Shown here in pieces: positions 1 through 6,459 of a stretch of DNA of 6,711 bases. Position 1 is the first letter of the stretch, and every line of letters begins with the position of its first letter. A model generated the notes under the pieces. It ran no database searches. It was not told the origin of the DNA and saw nothing but the letters and a program-made list of their open reading frames with translations. A program made the position numbers and the translations under genes. The stretch comes from Gammaproteobacteria bacterium (GTDB taxonomy: Bacteria; Pseudomonadota; Gammaproteobacteria; Arenicellales; Arenicellaceae): positions 1-6,711 of the forward strand of contig JAUHZM010000169.1 in NCBI GenBank assembly GCA_030426005.1, read 5' to 3'.

Positions 1-480
1 TACAATAAGTGCGCTGAGGATCAAGCGTCGCCCAAGTTGCCAGGAACGCTTACACTGAGTAACGCAAACCAAGCTAAAAATCAGGTAAATAAGCAAAGCC
101 AGCCCCCCGACCAACATATGCTGATTGTCGATCATGGCTACGTGCTCGACGTTCTCAAGCGCTACCTCTGGAAATAGATCACCTGAGTAGCGCACACTTT
201 GATACTGAACGTAAAATCCAAATAGTCCCAGTGTGCCTACTAGCCAGGCACCTGCCCGCAACCACAGTGCGTTACCACCGAGGGCGATTATCAAAGCCAG
301 AAGAATCAGTGCATCGATGAGGTAGCGTTGCATTACACTCAACGTAAGTAGCCAAGAACTCTGAGGTGGAAGCGGGTTAAAGTTGAGAAAAAGTCCCAGT
401 AGCCAGACTAACCCGACACAGACCAGCAATGTCCAAACACCACAGAAATAGGGTCTAATTGATGTGACGCTATCTTTCAT
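1..480 (-). CDS. Integral membrane protein of unknown function (partial, C-terminus beyond left edge)
   Basis: A reading frame with no stop runs from an ATG at 480 to the window edge, giving the first 160 residues. It begins MKDSVTSIRPYF and has four clear hydrophobic segments at about residues 14-34, 54-69, 73-93 and 121-141. A fifth begins near 152 after a basic stretch (KRSWQLGRR). A polar loop at about 94-120 (SGDLFPEVALENVEHV) lies between TM3 and TM4. The start is well supported: GGAGGA at 488-493 on the minus strand lies 7 bases before the ATG. The gene is divergent from the MFS transporter across a 160-base gap. I do not recognise the family and see no catalytic motif, so the function is unknown. 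That it is a real gene is supported by the open frame, the strong ribosome binding site and coherent membrane topology. Confidence 0.8.
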   Translation of the reverse strand, partial: MKDSVTSIRPYFCGVWTLLVCVGLVWLLGLFLNFNPLPPQSSWLLTLSVMQRYLIDALILLALIIALGGNALWLRAGAWLVGTLGLFGFYVQYQSVRYSGDLFPEVALENVEHVAMIDNQHMLVGGLALLIYLIFSLVCVTQCKRSWQLGRRLILSALIV

Positions 481-487
481 GCACGCA

Positions 488-493
488 TCCTCC
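488..493 (-). promoter_or_regulatory. Strong Shine-Dalgarno deciding the start at 480
   Basis: The minus strand reads GGAGGA followed by 7 bases and then ATG. This is a near-consensus ribosome binding site. It fixes the start of the partial membrane protein, whose stop codon lies outside the window. Confidence 0.75.
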
Positions 494-535
494 GCTGATG
501 CAGCTTGCAAAACTAACTAGCGTTAATTTTAAACG

Positions 536-545
536 GACAATTGTC
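536..545. promoter_or_regulatory. Perfect 10-bp palindrome in the divergent intergenic region, possible operator
   Basis: GACAATTGTC is a perfect palindrome between the divergent membrane-protein and MFS genes. On the minus strand it lies just upstream of a TAAAAT hexamer (526-531) that could be a -10 element for the leftward gene. A repressor bound there could cover the promoter spacer. No partner copy and no regulator gene are visible, and a 10-bp palindrome can arise by chance, so this is only a candidate. Confidence 0.25.
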
Positions 546-640
546 TCAAAAACAGGGTGCTAACCATTTGTTCATTTAACTTTGCATTCATTGAGCAACT
601 TACTTACGCTTTGGCTCTATATTTTTTCTGATTTTAAGAT

Positions 641-1849
641 ATGTCTTCTCCTCGATCCTGGCAGACACCAGCCAATTTATTACTTTTAATGGCGTTCATC
701 ATGCCGCTGGCGTTCTCGACCTGGGCGGCGCTGATTAATAATTTCAGCAATGAAGCTGCGGGGTTTACCGGCAAGGAGATCGGCATACTGCAGAGCTTGC
801 GCGAAATTCCGGGGTTTCTGGCGTTTACTGCGGTGTGGTTATTGGTGTTCATTCGCGAACAGCGATTTGCGTTGTTGTCCCTATTCCTGTTGGCGGCCGG
901 CGTGCTGATGACGGGGTACTTTCCGAGCGTACTCGGCTTGTATGTCACCACGGTGATCATGTCGATCGGCTTTCATTATTTTGAGACGGTGAACCAATCT
1001 CTTACGCTGCAATGGATTGAAAAAGCCGAAACACCGCATTTTATGGGGCGCGCATTAGCCGTTAAAGCCGCGGCTTCGATTCTGGTATTTTCCACCACCT
1101 GGTTATTAATGTCATATTTCGAGATTAGCTACCAAGCGATCTACCTTTTGTTTGGGGGGCTCGCTTTGGCACTGGTGGTGTTCATCTGGCGTGCCTTTCC
1201 GCAATACCCGGCCAAGGTTGAGCAACAGACCCGCCTCATCGTTAGAAAGTCGTATTGGCTTTACTACACCTTGGTGTTTTTAAGTGGAGCACGTCGGCAA
1301 ATTTTTATGGTGTTTGCCGGATTCCTGTTGGTGGAAAAGTTTGGCTATTCAGCGGCAGAAATCTCCCTCTTGTTTCTTGCCAACTACGTTTTCAACCTCT
1401 TCTTCGCGGCAAAAATCGGCAAGCTGATCGGCGTCATCGGTGAGCGTCGTGCGCTGACAATTGAGTACCTTGGCCTCATAGCGGTCTTCACTTCTTATGG
1501 CCTGGTTGATAACGGTACACTGGCTGGCGCGCTGTACATCATTGATCACTTCTTCTTCGCCCTGGCCATTGCCATCAAAACCTATTTGCAAAAAATCGCC
1601 AAGCCGGACGACATTGCATCAACTGCAGCTGTCAGTTTTACCATCAACCATATCGCAGCAGTGGTCTTGCCCGCGCTACTCGGGCTTGTATGGTTATACA
1701 GCAATGCGCTGGTGTTTTTTATCGGTGCCGGGATCGCGCTTGGATCGCTGATCGCCTCTCAGTTTATTCCTGACCAGCCAGAGATCGGCGCGGAAACCAG
1801 ATTAAAAACCTCGGTCGGCAATCCGGCGAGCCCGTTGTCGGGGAAATAA
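641..1849 (+). CDS. MFS transporter, 12 predicted transmembrane helices, substrate unknown
   Basis: A 402-residue inner-membrane protein with about twelve hydrophobic segments: residues 14-32, 47-71, 76-94, 97-114, 138-160, 165-186, 205-231, 241-260, 270-288, 294-316, 329-353 and 356-376. Both length and topology fit the major facilitator superfamily. The sequence GKLIGVIGERR (260-270) resembles the MFS loop signature GxxxDRxGRR and falls between TM8 and TM9, where the second copy is expected. The N-terminal part (EIGILQSLREIPGFLAFTAV, 46-65, and SIGFHYFETVNQSL, 108-121) resembles a conserved but uncharacterised bacterial MFS group, from memory. The substrate cannot be deduced. The ATG at 641 has only a poor ribosome binding site (TAAG immediately before it). 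It is kept because the next Met (residue 17) would start inside TM1. The gene is divergent from the preceding membrane protein and no terminator is obvious after it. Confidence 0.88.
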   Translation: MSSPRSWQTPANLLLLMAFIMPLAFSTWAALINNFSNEAAGFTGKEIGILQSLREIPGFLAFTAVWLLVFIREQRFALLSLFLLAAGVLMTGYFPSVLGLYVTTVIMSIGFHYFETVNQSLTLQWIEKAETPHFMGRALAVKAAASILVFSTTWLLMSYFEISYQAIYLLFGGLALALVVFIWRAFPQYPAKVEQQTRLIVRKSYWLYYTLVFLSGARRQIFMVFAGFLLVEKFGYSAAEISLLFLANYVFNLFFAAKIGKLIGVIGERRALTIEYLGLIAVFTSYGLVDNGTLAGALYIIDHFFFALAIAIKTYLQKIAKPDDIASTAAVSFTINHIAAVVLPALLGLVWLYSNALVFFIGAGIALGSLIASQFIPDQPEIGAETRLKTSVGNPASPLSGK

Positions 1850-2048
1850 GTTGCCGTTGCACGTGGCCCGCATATTCGAATGGATGAATCTATAGTGCTA
1901 GTGATCGTATGGTTTAGTTTGGTGAACTGTCACTATTGGCGAATCAATCTAGGTTGTTTATGGTACCTCAGATTTGAAAATTGATGATGCAAAAAAAGTC
2001 GGCTCTGACCATATTTTTGCTAGTCCTGTTTGATGGAGAAAATCAGAT

Positions 2049-2471
2049 ATGTTTAAAAAAGTACTTCTGCTGCTTCCTATCTTTAGCTTTGATCTAGTAC
2101 ATAGTCAGAATGACGGGAACCATGAAATGGTATCGATGGTTCAGCTTTTGGCAACCCCTGAAAAATACCATAATAAAATTGTCACCATAGTTGGTGTTGG
2201 GTGGTTAAAGTTTGAGGAAAACCAAATTTGTTTAACGAGGGATCATTTGAGAGCAATGGCCACTAAAAACTGCTTTTGGCTTGGTTCATTTGAAGAAGAG
2301 AAATGGGATTCTGAACTGCTAATGAAAATTAAAGAATTTAATGGCAGCTATGTAAAAGTTACGGGGCGGTTTAACGGTCAAGATATGGGACACCTTAACT
2401 TATTTGCTGGATCCATCTCTGATGTTTCGGCTTACTCATTTCATGAACCCGAATTTGGGCCGTCAATGTAA
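2049..2471 (+). CDS. Small exported protein of unknown function, probable beta-rich (OB-like) fold
   Basis: This 140-residue protein has a Sec-type signal sequence: MFKKV, then the hydrophobic LLLLPIFSF, with likely cleavage near VHS-QN at residues 19-20. The mature part contains VSMVQLLATPEKYHNKIVTI (28-47), two cysteines (C61, C75), then VKVTGRFNG (102-110) and GHLNLFAGSISDV (114-126). From memory this resembles a widespread uncharacterised family with the pattern 'LIANPEKYxGKxVxVxGF ... EGxF ... GHxxxFSGxI'. The alternating strands suggest a small beta barrel, but no biochemical role is known to me. The start is supported by GGAG at 2035-2038, 10 bases before ATG. A hand count over 2101-2460 gives about 39% G+C, lower than the roughly 50-60% of sampled lines in neighbouring genes, which suggests separate acquisition. 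It converges with the secreted nuclease on the opposite strand. Confidence 0.75.
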   Translation: MFKKVLLLLPIFSFDLVHSQNDGNHEMVSMVQLLATPEKYHNKIVTIVGVGWLKFEENQICLTRDHLRAMATKNCFWLGSFEEEKWDSELLMKIKEFNGSYVKVTGRFNGQDMGHLNLFAGSISDVSAYSFHEPEFGPSM

Positions 2472-2607
2472 TCAATTACCATAGAATAAAAAAATTAGTG
2501 GGTGACAGATACACATTTAATGAGAGTCTGTCTGATAGTTTGCAGCTCATTGACAACGGTCTGGCCCTGATCATGTAACGACTGCTGATGCAGGAGTAAG
2601 TCGCATC

Positions 2608-2644
2608 AAAGAAAAGGAAGAAAAGGGGTCATATATGACCCCTT
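2608..2644 (-). terminator. Rho-independent terminator of the secreted nuclease gene
   Basis: Positions 2623-2644 form a perfect 22-base palindrome with outer arms AAGGGGTCA and TGACCCCTT around a TATA centre. It can fold as a 9-bp GC-rich stem with a 4-base loop. Read on the minus strand, the stem is followed by a pyrimidine tract (TTCTTCCTTTTCTTT, 2622-2608), which is U-rich in RNA. It lies 46 bases beyond the nuclease stop codon. On the plus strand the stem is followed by GTTACCC, so it should work mainly for the leftward transcript, although it could also obstruct rightward transcription from the gene ending at 2471. Confidence 0.75.
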
Positions 2645-2650
2645 GTTACC

Positions 2651-2674
2651 CGTGGCCACTGCCTTGTGGCCACG
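2651..2674. repeat. Second inverted repeat (hairpin) in the convergent gap
   Basis: The arms CGTGGCCAC (2651-2659) and GTGGCCACG (2666-2674) are perfectly complementary around the 6-base loop TGCCTT. The core GTGGCCAC is itself palindromic, so it is both directly and inversely repeated. On the minus strand this hairpin comes 15 bases after the nuclease stop and just before the terminator, so it lies in the 3' untranslated RNA. It lacks a T-tract, so a role in mRNA 3'-end stability is more plausible than termination. Confidence 0.6.
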
Positions 2675-2689
2675 CGCACTGCTATCGAT

Positions 2690-5176
2690 TTACAAACAGA
2701 ACGTTACAACACTGCCACTCGCGGTTGGCACGACATAGCAACTCTCGGCCGCTGCGAAGTTCAAACTGACGATGACGGGGTCATGATCCGATGCACGGAA
2801 TGCATTTGGCGCAAAATACCCCGCAGGGTTAAAGTCTTCATCGTAGTCGATAACTCTGGGTTCATCGGTGTTGATGTGCCACTGTGTTACACCGCCAACT
2901 TGTGAAACCAATGATGATGAGGCCAACGCATGGTCTAATGAGCCTGCCATGCCATCAAAGGTGTACGAGTAGGACGTGTCACCAAGATCTTGTTTGATCA
3001 AATCTGTGTAGCCTTTATCCACTAACGCCAGTACGGGATCTTCCTCGGCATACGCGTTGAGGTCACCCAAAATTAGAATGTCAGTGTCATTTACACCGGT
3101 CGGGTCGGTCGCTAGCCAATCGGCCAAATCATTAGCGGCTTCGACGCGACGTGCGTTCCAAGAGCCTTGGCCATCGCCTTGATCATCGTTGGCGTTGCCA
3201 AGTGGCGCACTCGGCGGACGCTTAGATTTGAAATGATTAATGACCGCTGTGAACACTTCCTTTGACGCGTGATCGCGGAAGCTGGCTGCGAGTGGTTGTC
3301 GAGATTTTCCGCCATCGCTGATCGCATCCGAGAACGCGCCAGTATCCAACGTAGCTACGGTTCCAATTGACTCAACTGAGCCTGGCTTATAGATAAACCC
3401 AACAGTAATCGCATCACCACCTAGCCCCGGTGTAGAGCCTTCATTTACCGGGAGTACGGCATACACGGTTGAACCAGCATCTGCGTTTAGTGCATCAACT
3501 AGGGTTTGAATAGCGCTGCTTGCACCGAAGCCATTGTTCTCAATCTCGATGAGCCCGACAACATCGGCGTTCATGCTATTGATTGCTGTCACCAACTTCG
3601 CTTGTTGGCGTGCTAATTCGCTCGCAGAGTCCGCACCACGACAATCTACGTTAGCCATTGGCCCGCATACTTTAGCGCCGGTATCGATAGTGGTGAAGTA
3701 GTTCAACACATTGAAACTCGCTATACGCACGCTGCCAGTCAGTCCGTCGGGCGTATTGGTTCGTGTGTTGACGGCGGTGAACACCGGCGGCTGAGTAGGG
3801 TGTAAACGATAGTCATTGCCCACGGGGTTGCTCGAGTTAATTCTGCCATAATCAAGCACACCAATTAGATTTGAGACCGTGTCTCCTGCACGAATAACCG
3901 ACACTGGATCCTTGCCTATATAAGCGACCGGATCTGTATTGCTCGAATTACTGCCATCATCCAATATTAGCAAACGGCGTTGATTTTCATCTGCAAGATC
4001 AGTTGCCTCTGAGCTACCCGCAGGATACAGGTTGGTTGGTTGGAATAAGCGACCGGCTGTTCCAGTATCATCCGGTGACGACAAAGTCATTTGCCCGTAT
4101 TGCCCCAGAAAATAATTCTGACTAACTGTCATGCTCGAAATAACTTCAATCAACATACCTTCATAGCGTTCAAGATCTCCGTCCACTGTCTCTGGCAGCG
4201 TAACCGGTATTGGAGATGGAAGCGCATTACCAGTGGAGTTAACGACGATGTTGCTTGGGCTAGTTAATTCCGTTAAGCCAAAATATTCATCGACCGTAGC
4301 GGTAATGGTAATGTTGTCGCCGACTGAAACAGTGGCGTCGGTTTGGAACACAAATATACCGTCAGAGGTGTTTTGGTTTCCATCCCCTGTTGGGTCTTGT
4401 AGGAAAAATCCGCGTAGCTGATTACTGGCAGGAAATGTAGCTGTAACAACACCGGAGGTTGTGACTTCGTCTCCGTCAAACGGACTGGCATCGCTGTCAC
4501 TCTGAATTTGAGGAATTGTAGCGGTAGTTGGGCCGCCTGTGCCCCCATCATCACACGCATTTTCACTGCCTGGTGTGTCTTTGGATTCGGCTGGTGTGGT
4601 AGCGAAATTACCGATAACAAAACCGCTGTCACAACGATAAACATGGCCGGGAACAAAAGTGCCGTCCGGACCGACTATCGTGTCGCTGTATAGTTTCTCC
4701 CCAGCATCATCTTCTTTTAGAGCGACCGAATCTATGATTGCAGTCCATGGTGTAGAGTCAAGTGTGCCATCGTCATCGGTGTCTAGGTCATCGTCTTTAG
4801 CGCCTGTGAAGCCTGATACCAAAAGGTGTGTAACGTTGTCACTATTCTCAAATTGGAGGCTGGAATCTACTAAGTCCGGTGTTACTGCGCCTTCAAAAAG
4901 CGGACTAAGTCTACTGAGCACAAATATTCCGTCGGAGGGAATAGATTGCCCAGCTAGTGATGTGACGGATTCAATTACGCCACTGCCGCCAGAACCGTCG
5001 CCAAGCACGATGTAGGTTAGGTTGTTGAGCGACTCGTTAGCGGTACCTACCAGCTCAACATATTCGTTGTTGTCAGTACTTGGTTCGTCAATACGTATTT
5101 CGTTAATCGTCGCGGCCAAAGAGCTGGCCGACGCGAGCACCATCGGAATGGCAAAAAGCGGTATTATTTTTTTCAT
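2690..5176 (-). CDS. Secreted ExeM/NucH-type nuclease: lamin-tail domain, OB-like domain and EEP nuclease domain
   Basis: An 828-residue exported protein that probably hydrolyses extracellular DNA. Residues 1-22 are a Sec signal peptide (MKKIIPLFAIP..., cleavage after SLA or SLAA). Residues about 23-150 look like a lamin-tail domain (INEIRIDEP, EYVELVG, DGIFVLS, then TPWTAIIDSVAL). A Gly/Asp/Thr linker (209-219) leads to an OB-like domain of the YhcR/NucH type (about 221-320, with GFFLQDPTGDG and SDGIFVF). The catalytic endonuclease/exonuclease/phosphatase domain covers about 482-810. Its visible motifs are F488-N489 (SFNVLNYF), E544 (GLIEIEN), H648 (NHFKSK), D705 and N707 (GDLNAY), D748-H749 (SLDHAL) and D797-H798 (SDHDP), so the active site looks intact. 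An acidic DxDxDGxxD loop (132-140) may bind calcium. Six cysteines, including a pair in the last 17 residues, fit an exported disulfide-bonded protein. No GlyGly-CTERM anchor is present. The ATG lacks a Shine-Dalgarno, but MKK plus a hydrophobic core makes it the convincing start. Known relatives include Shewanella ExeM and Vibrio cholerae Xds. Confidence 0.92.
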   Translation of the reverse strand: MKKIIPLFAIPMVLASASSLAATINEIRIDEPSTDNNEYVELVGTANESLNNLTYIVLGDGSGGSGVIESVTSLAGQSIPSDGIFVLSRLSPLFEGAVTPDLVDSSLQFENSDNVTHLLVSGFTGAKDDDLDTDDDGTLDSTPWTAIIDSVALKEDDAGEKLYSDTIVGPDGTFVPGHVYRCDSGFVIGNFATTPAESKDTPGSENACDDGGTGGPTTATIPQIQSDSDASPFDGDEVTTSGVVTATFPASNQLRGFFLQDPTGDGNQNTSDGIFVFQTDATVSVGDNITITATVDEYFGLTELTSPSNIVVNSTGNALPSPIPVTLPETVDGDLERYEGMLIEVISSMTVSQNYFLGQYGQMTLSSPDDTGTAGRLFQPTNLYPAGSSEATDLADENQRRLLILDDGSNSSNTDPVAYIGKDPVSVIRAGDTVSNLIGVLDYGRINSSNPVGNDYRLHPTQPPVFTAVNTRTNTPDGLTGSVRIASFNVLNYFTTIDTGAKVCGPMANVDCRGADSASELARQQAKLVTAINSMNADVVGLIEIENNGFGASSAIQTLVDALNADAGSTVYAVLPVNEGSTPGLGGDAITVGFIYKPGSVESIGTVATLDTGAFSDAISDGGKSRQPLAASFRDHASKEVFTAVINHFKSKRPPSAPLGNANDDQGDGQGSWNARRVEAANDLADWLATDPTGVNDTDILILGDLNAYAEEDPVLALVDKGYTDLIKQDLGDTSYSYTFDGMAGSLDHALASSSLVSQVGGVTQWHINTDEPRVIDYDEDFNPAGYFAPNAFRASDHDPVIVSLNFAAAESCYVVPTASGSVVTFCL

Positions 5177-5207
5177 GGGGAGATGGGGTAGAGGATCAAA
5201 AGCCTAA

Positions 5208-5241
5208 AGGGTAGGTGGACAACGTGTCATTAAGATGACAG
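5208..5241 (-). promoter_or_regulatory. Candidate PhoB-dependent promoter (Pho box plus -10) of the secreted nuclease
   Basis: On the minus strand, CTGTCATCTTAATGACAC (complement of 5224-5241) matches the E. coli Pho-box pattern CTGTCATA(A/T)A(A/T)CTGTCA(C/T) at 14 of 18 positions by my alignment. The first half is perfect. After exactly 10 more bases comes TACCCT (complement of 5208-5213), a weak -10 hexamer. PhoB promoters typically place the -10 about this far after the box, with the box replacing the -35. Transcription would start near 5200, about 25 bases before the nuclease ATG at 5176. The same bases also form an inverted repeat, TGTCAT-TAAG-ATGACA, so binding by another dimeric regulator is an alternative. 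Confidence 0.45.
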
Positions 5242-5288
5242 TTGTGCCATTGAATGCCGAACCCCGTTGCCCGGCTGAAACTGCTCTG

Positions 5289-6056
5289 CTAGCCGTGGTA
5301 CTCAGCTACCACCGGCGTGTGGTCGGAAGGTCGCTCAAGTTTGCGTGGTGCTTCGTCAATCCAACTGTTTTGAGCTGCGCGTAACATGCTAGCGGAGCTC
5401 AGAATTAGATCGATGCGTAAACCTTCATTGGCGTTGTAGCCCGCACCACGATAATCCCACCATGAGAACTTATTGCCCTCGTCATGGAACTGCCGATAAG
5501 TGTCATACAGGCCTTCGCTCATAAGTTTCTGCAGCATCAGACGTTCGGTGTCTGAACAGTGAATTTTGCCTTCCCAGCGCTTCGGGTCATGGACATCAAT
5601 ATCGCCAGGGGTGATATTGAAATCACCGACCAACACTGTATTGCTATGCTCGTTCAAAGTGGTGCGCATGGCGTGTTGCAGGGTGGCAAACCATTGACGC
5701 TTGTAGACAAATTTATCGGAATCGAGCGCTTGGCCATTGGGTACGTAGAGGTTAATCACGCGGACACCGTTCACGGTCACGGCCATGACGCGGCGTTGTT
5801 CGTCGTCAAAATCGGGGAAGTCGGTCACTGCATCGGCAATGGCTTGCTTAGCCAGTACGGCGACGCCGTTGTAGGTTTTTTGGCCAGCAAAGACCACTTC
5901 ATACCCGGCAGCGCGTATGGCTTCGGCAGGAAAAACGTCGTCGGTCATTTTGGTTTCTTGCAGGCCAAGCACGTCGGGTTGGTTTTCTTCCAACCAGCGC
6001 AGAACATGGTGAAGGCGGACTTTAAGAGAGTTGACGTTCCAGGAGGCTATTTTCAA
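5289..6056 (-). CDS. xthA: Exodeoxyribonuclease III (AP endonuclease), TTG start
   Basis: This cytoplasmic DNA-repair enzyme of the EEP fold cleaves at abasic sites and degrades one strand of duplex DNA 3' to 5'. With the chosen start it has 255 residues, close to the family norm. The expected active-site residues are all visible: N7 (ASWNVNSL), E34 (GLQETK), Y104 (NLYVPNG), D145 and N147 (VGDFNITP), D216 (GLRIDLIL), and D245-H246 (SDHTPVVAEY). The WWDYR motif (199-203) is typical of proteobacterial XthA. The family normally begins MKIASWN. Here that position is a TTG at 6056, and no ATG or GTG occurs nearby in frame. A second TTG at 6068 would add four residues (MVSV). The same frame stays open to 6383, but that extension overlaps the upstream gene in another frame and has no family resemblance. 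No good Shine-Dalgarno precedes either TTG. It lies 38 bases after the DUF4870-like gene and is probably cotranscribed with it. Confidence 0.93.
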   Translation of the reverse strand: MKIASWNVNSLKVRLHHVLRWLEENQPDVLGLQETKMTDDVFPAEAIRAAGYEVVFAGQKTYNGVAVLAKQAIADAVTDFPDFDDEQRRVMAVTVNGVRVINLYVPNGQALDSDKFVYKRQWFATLQHAMRTTLNEHSNTVLVGDFNITPGDIDVHDPKRWEGKIHCSDTERLMLQKLMSEGLYDTYRQFHDEGNKFSWWDYRGAGYNANEGLRIDLILSSASMLRAAQNSWIDEAPRKLERPSDHTPVVAEYHG

Positions 6057-6094
6057 AACGGATACCAATATGTCGTATGCAAGAAGTCGGCAGC

Positions 6095-6457
6095 TTAATC
6101 TTCGTAGGGCGAGCGGTTGTCGTTGGTCCGCAAGAGGCCTTTGATGCTGCGATAGATAAACCATATGCCGGCGCCAATGAGTATGAAGTACCCAAGGCCG
6201 ATCACCGTCAGCGCAATGCCAACCAGTGAGGCTATAAAGGTGCCCCAAAAGGTGTAGATGGCGTAGGTGTAGCCCTCGTAACTCTCGTGGCTGCTGGCAT
6301 CGCCGCGTTTGATATGGGCGACGATAATGCCAATCCATGCGGTTAAGCTGCCGGTAAATAACGTTGCTAAATACAAGACCCAAACCACGGTGAGGTTGCG
6401 GCGTTCGTTTTCAGGGATGCCATTGCCGGCCGGTAGGCGTACGTCAGTTACCGTCAT
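6095..6457 (-). CDS. DUF4870-like small membrane protein
   Basis: A 120-residue protein with a soluble N-terminus (about 1-21) and three hydrophobic segments at roughly 22-48, 64-84 and 85-107. The pattern VVWVLYLATLFTGSLTAWIG (24-43), IIVAHIKRGDA, YTYAIYTFWGTF and GIWFIYRSIKGLL (97-109) matches my memory of DUF4870 family proteins, which share a conserved 'LYL.G..TG.LTA.IG' start, 'TFW' in the middle and 'W...R..KGL' at the end. Function is not established for the family. The ATG at 6457 lies 2 bases after the stop of the GST-fold gene, with a weak GGA element about 10 bases upstream that falls inside that gene's end. This suggests translational coupling. xthA follows after 38 bases. Confidence 0.85.
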   Translation of the reverse strand: MTVTDVRLPAGNGIPENERRNLTVVWVLYLATLFTGSLTAWIGIIVAHIKRGDASSHESYEGYTYAIYTFWGTFIASLVGIALTVIGLGYFILIGAGIWFIYRSIKGLLRTNDNRSPYED

Positions 6458-6459
6458 GT

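Noticed and set aside
591..623. TTGAGC ... TATATT as a sigma-70 promoter for the MFS gene
   Set aside because: The spacing is 21 bases, too long, and the alternatives at better spacing are poor hexamers.
1899..1935. Inverted repeat TAGTGA ... TCACTA after the MFS gene
   Set aside because: Arms of six bases with a 25-base loop are expected by chance, and no T-tract follows.
1998..2522. The flanks of the AT-rich orphan gene (GTCGGCTCTGACC near 1998 and GTGACAGATACACATTTAA near 2502) as remnants of a transposable or REP-type element, or an integron cassette
   Set aside because: The two flanks share no convincing direct or inverted repeat, no attC-type core pair is visible, and no transposase fragment is present. 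The resemblance to junction sequences is only a vague memory.
4659..5015. A 118-codon open frame on the plus strand, and other frames inside 2690-5176
   Set aside because: All are antisense or out of frame within the secreted nuclease, are serine- or proline-rich as expected of shadow frames, and lack start signals or domain features.
5245..5275. A possible terminator hairpin after xthA (GCCG ... CGGC region)
   Set aside because: The arms pair only imperfectly and there is no following T-tract.
5559..6098. A 179-codon open frame on the plus strand
   Set aside because: It lies antisense to the well-supported xthA gene, has no recognisable domain, and its openness is explained by the codon use of xthA.
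6057..6383. A 109-codon N-terminal extension of xthA
   Set aside because: It overlaps the DUF4870-like gene in another frame, is rich in Arg, Leu and His like a shadow translation, and the exonuclease III family begins at KIASWN.
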